Source: Chlamydiota bacterium (GTDB lineage: Bacteria > Chlamydiota > Chlamydiia > Chlamydiales > Rhabdochlamydiaceae). Taken from it: 5,893 nt of DNA. Location: NCBI GenBank assembly GCA_011065235.1, contig JAAKFB010000116.1, positions 1 to 5,893 of the forward strand. The letters run 5' to 3'. Shown here one piece after another: positions 4,649 to 5,893 of the stretch (its first letter is position 1; each line of letters begins with the position of its first letter). Below the pieces are notes generated by a model that worked only from the letters and a program-made list of their open reading frames with translations, did no database searches and was not told where the DNA came from. Made by a program: the position numbers and the translations under genes.

Positions 4649-5770
4649 ATGGAAAGGTATCAAAAACAGGCAATTCTACGCGATTTACAAAAAAAAATGG
4701 TCCTCTTGTCTGGCCCGCGTCAGGCCGGTAAAACCACTTTAGCCAAAAACATTGCAGAGGAATTTAAGTCTTCCGTCTATCTCACTTACGACCGCTCTGA
4801 AGACCGGAAGATCATCCTCGATGAGTCATGGATTTCCACAGTAGAACTTCTCATTCTCGATGAAATCCACAAAATGCCGAAATGGAAGAATTATCTAAAA
4901 GGGGTCTATGATACAAAACCCGCTCATCAAAAAATTCTCGCAGTGGGTAGCGCTCGTCTCGAAATCTTCAACCAAGTGGGGGATTCTCTTGCGGGCCGTT
5001 ATTTTTTACACCGGCTATTTCCTCTATCTCCAGCAGAATGCGACAAAGTGTGCGTCCATTATACTCTTGATCATTTTTTAGAAAGAGGGGGTTTTCCAGA
5101 ACCCTTTTTGACAGAAGATCTGATCGACGCAAATCGATGGCGACTCCAATATGTCGATAGTTTACTTAGAGTCGATGTGCTAGACTTTGAAAATATCCAA
5201 AACATCAATGCCATACGACTCGTTTTTGATCTATTGAGGGAGAGAGTTGGATCCCCTATTTCTTATACTTCCATCGCTGAAGACGTGGCCATTTCACCCA
5301 ATACGGTAAAAAAATACATCCAAATCCTCGAAGCCCTTTACATTATTTTTCGCGTCACTCCTTTTTCGCATAATATTGCGCGTAGCTTATTGAAAGAGCC
5401 AAAAATCTATTTTTTCGATACCGGACTTGTCAAAGGAAATGAGGGGATCAAATTTGAAAATTTTGTCGCGACATGTTTGCTGAAACATGTCCATGCTAAA
5501 ATTGATTACCTAGCTGAAAATTATACTCTTCGCTACTTACATACAAAAGAACGCAAAGAAGTCGATTTCGCCTTGATTCACGATAATCAAATCGAAAAAA
5601 TGATCGAAGTCAAACACGCAAATCATTCTATTAGCCCTGGATTGCTTTACTTTCACGAAAAATATCAGATTCCCGCTTTTCAAATTGTTAAAGAATTGAA
5701 GAGAGAAAAATCCGAAGAAAACGTTCAAATTCTTAAGGGGCTGAATTTTCTCAAATCTCTAGATCTTTAA
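4649..5770 (+). CDS. AAA_14/DUF4143 ATPase with PD-(D/E)XK-like C terminus
   Basis: This is a 373-aa protein of the COG1373-type family. Walker A is GPRQAGKTT (residues 22-30), Walker B LLILDE with Asp71/Glu72, and a VGSARL sensor-like motif is at ~99-104. It then has GGFPEPFL, a winged-helix-like stretch at ~204-236 (TSIAEDVAISPNTVKKYIQILEAL), and PKIYFFDTGLV. The C-terminal DUF4143 has Glu304/Asp306 in KEVDF and Glu320/Lys322 in IEVKHA, the layout of a PD-(D/E)XK nuclease-fold core. Length is normal and the frame is intact. The family is widespread and variable between strains, and its molecular role is not established. ATG 4649 is the only sensible start, 4 bp after a tandem palindromic operator. 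The internal winged helix makes autoregulation through that operator plausible. No partner gene follows before the repeat at 5800. Confidence 0.92.
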   Translation: MERYQKQAILRDLQKKMVLLSGPRQAGKTTLAKNIAEEFKSSVYLTYDRSEDRKIILDESWISTVELLILDEIHKMPKWKNYLKGVYDTKPAHQKILAVGSARLEIFNQVGDSLAGRYFLHRLFPLSPAECDKVCVHYTLDHFLERGGFPEPFLTEDLIDANRWRLQYVDSLLRVDVLDFENIQNINAIRLVFDLLRERVGSPISYTSIAEDVAISPNTVKKYIQILEALYIIFRVTPFSHNIARSLLKEPKIYFFDTGLVKGNEGIKFENFVATCLLKHVHAKIDYLAENYTLRYLHTKERKEVDFALIHDNQIEKMIEVKHANHSISPGLLYFHEKYQIPAFQIVKELKREKSEENVQILKGLNFLKSLDL

Positions 5771-5799
5771 ACCCGTGACTGCTACCTTCTTTTCATCTA

Positions 5800-5892
5800 G
5801 GCGTTAGCGAGGGGCTCAGATACAAGTTTCTTGAGGAAGGCAAGGTGTTTACACCTTGGCGACGAGAGAAGCGAAGTAGATGAGTTCCGCAG
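5800..5892 (+). repeat. Dispersed structured repeat, copy 2
   Basis: This is the direct partner of 6-100. The central hairpin here is CAAGGTG pairing with CACCTTG around TTTA, flanked by the conserved TTCTTGAGGAAGG and CGACGAGAGAAGC. It begins 29 bp after the ATPase stop. The T content after the stem is too low for an intrinsic terminator. The copy runs to the end of the window and may continue beyond it. Confidence 0.75.
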
Positions 5893-5893
5893 G

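Noticed and set aside
6..5892. The two end repeats as attachment sites of an integrated element
   Set aside because: They differ at about one base in five, are structured, and the segment between them holds no integrase or phage-like genes, only housekeeping-style operons.

Overview
The window is 5,893 bp of ordinary-looking bacterial DNA with tightly packed, overlapping genes and clear AAGGAG-type ribosome binding sites. The gene set is a biotin ECF transporter S component, a stand-alone BPL_N protein, a small CHY zinc-finger protein, a DUF4143 ATPase and structured dispersed repeats. It would suit an amoeba-associated member of the Chlamydiota (Waddlia/Simkania/Parachlamydia type). That placement is an inference from gene content and is not proven by anything in the window. 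Both ends fall inside copies of the same ~95-bp dispersed repeat, so the window may be a whole contig that an assembler broke at repeats.

Layout. (1) 6-100: repeat copy 1. (2) 101-2368, minus strand: a compact operon read as bioY, an unknown 127-aa gene, a ~99-aa gene with a ubiquitin-like pattern, a CHY zinc-finger gene and a BPL_N gene. Successive genes overlap or lie within a few bases of each other. The BPL_N gene is split by a 166-bp palindromic MITE at 355-520, which is flanked by a TTA duplication. Removing the element and one TTA restores an intact 212-codon frame. (3) 2369-2518: divergent regulatory region with overlapping candidate promoters and a BirA-like half-site. (4) 2519-3310, plus strand: winged-helix plus DUF6314-like protein. 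(5) 3317-4486, minus strand: three-gene operon read as DUF3185-like membrane protein, guanine-deaminase-like enzyme and YjdF/DUF2992-like protein, coupled by a 1-nt gap and an ATGA overlap. (6) 4487-4648: divergent control region with two tandem 30-bp palindromes embedded in a promoter that appears to give a leaderless mRNA. (7) 4649-5770, plus strand: AAA_14/DUF4143 ATPase. (8) 5800-5892: repeat copy 2.

How the genes fit together. bioY and BPL_N point to biotin uptake and handling, and the MITE has probably ended the BPL_N function in this strain. Two AT-rich genes of unknown role sit between them. One has a start and a predicted fold order resembling ubiquitin. The strongest candidates for something new are the MITE-split BPL_N gene, the ubiquitin-like ORF next to the CHY finger, and the tandem operator in front of the DUF4143 ATPase. 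None of these amounts to a demonstrated new system.
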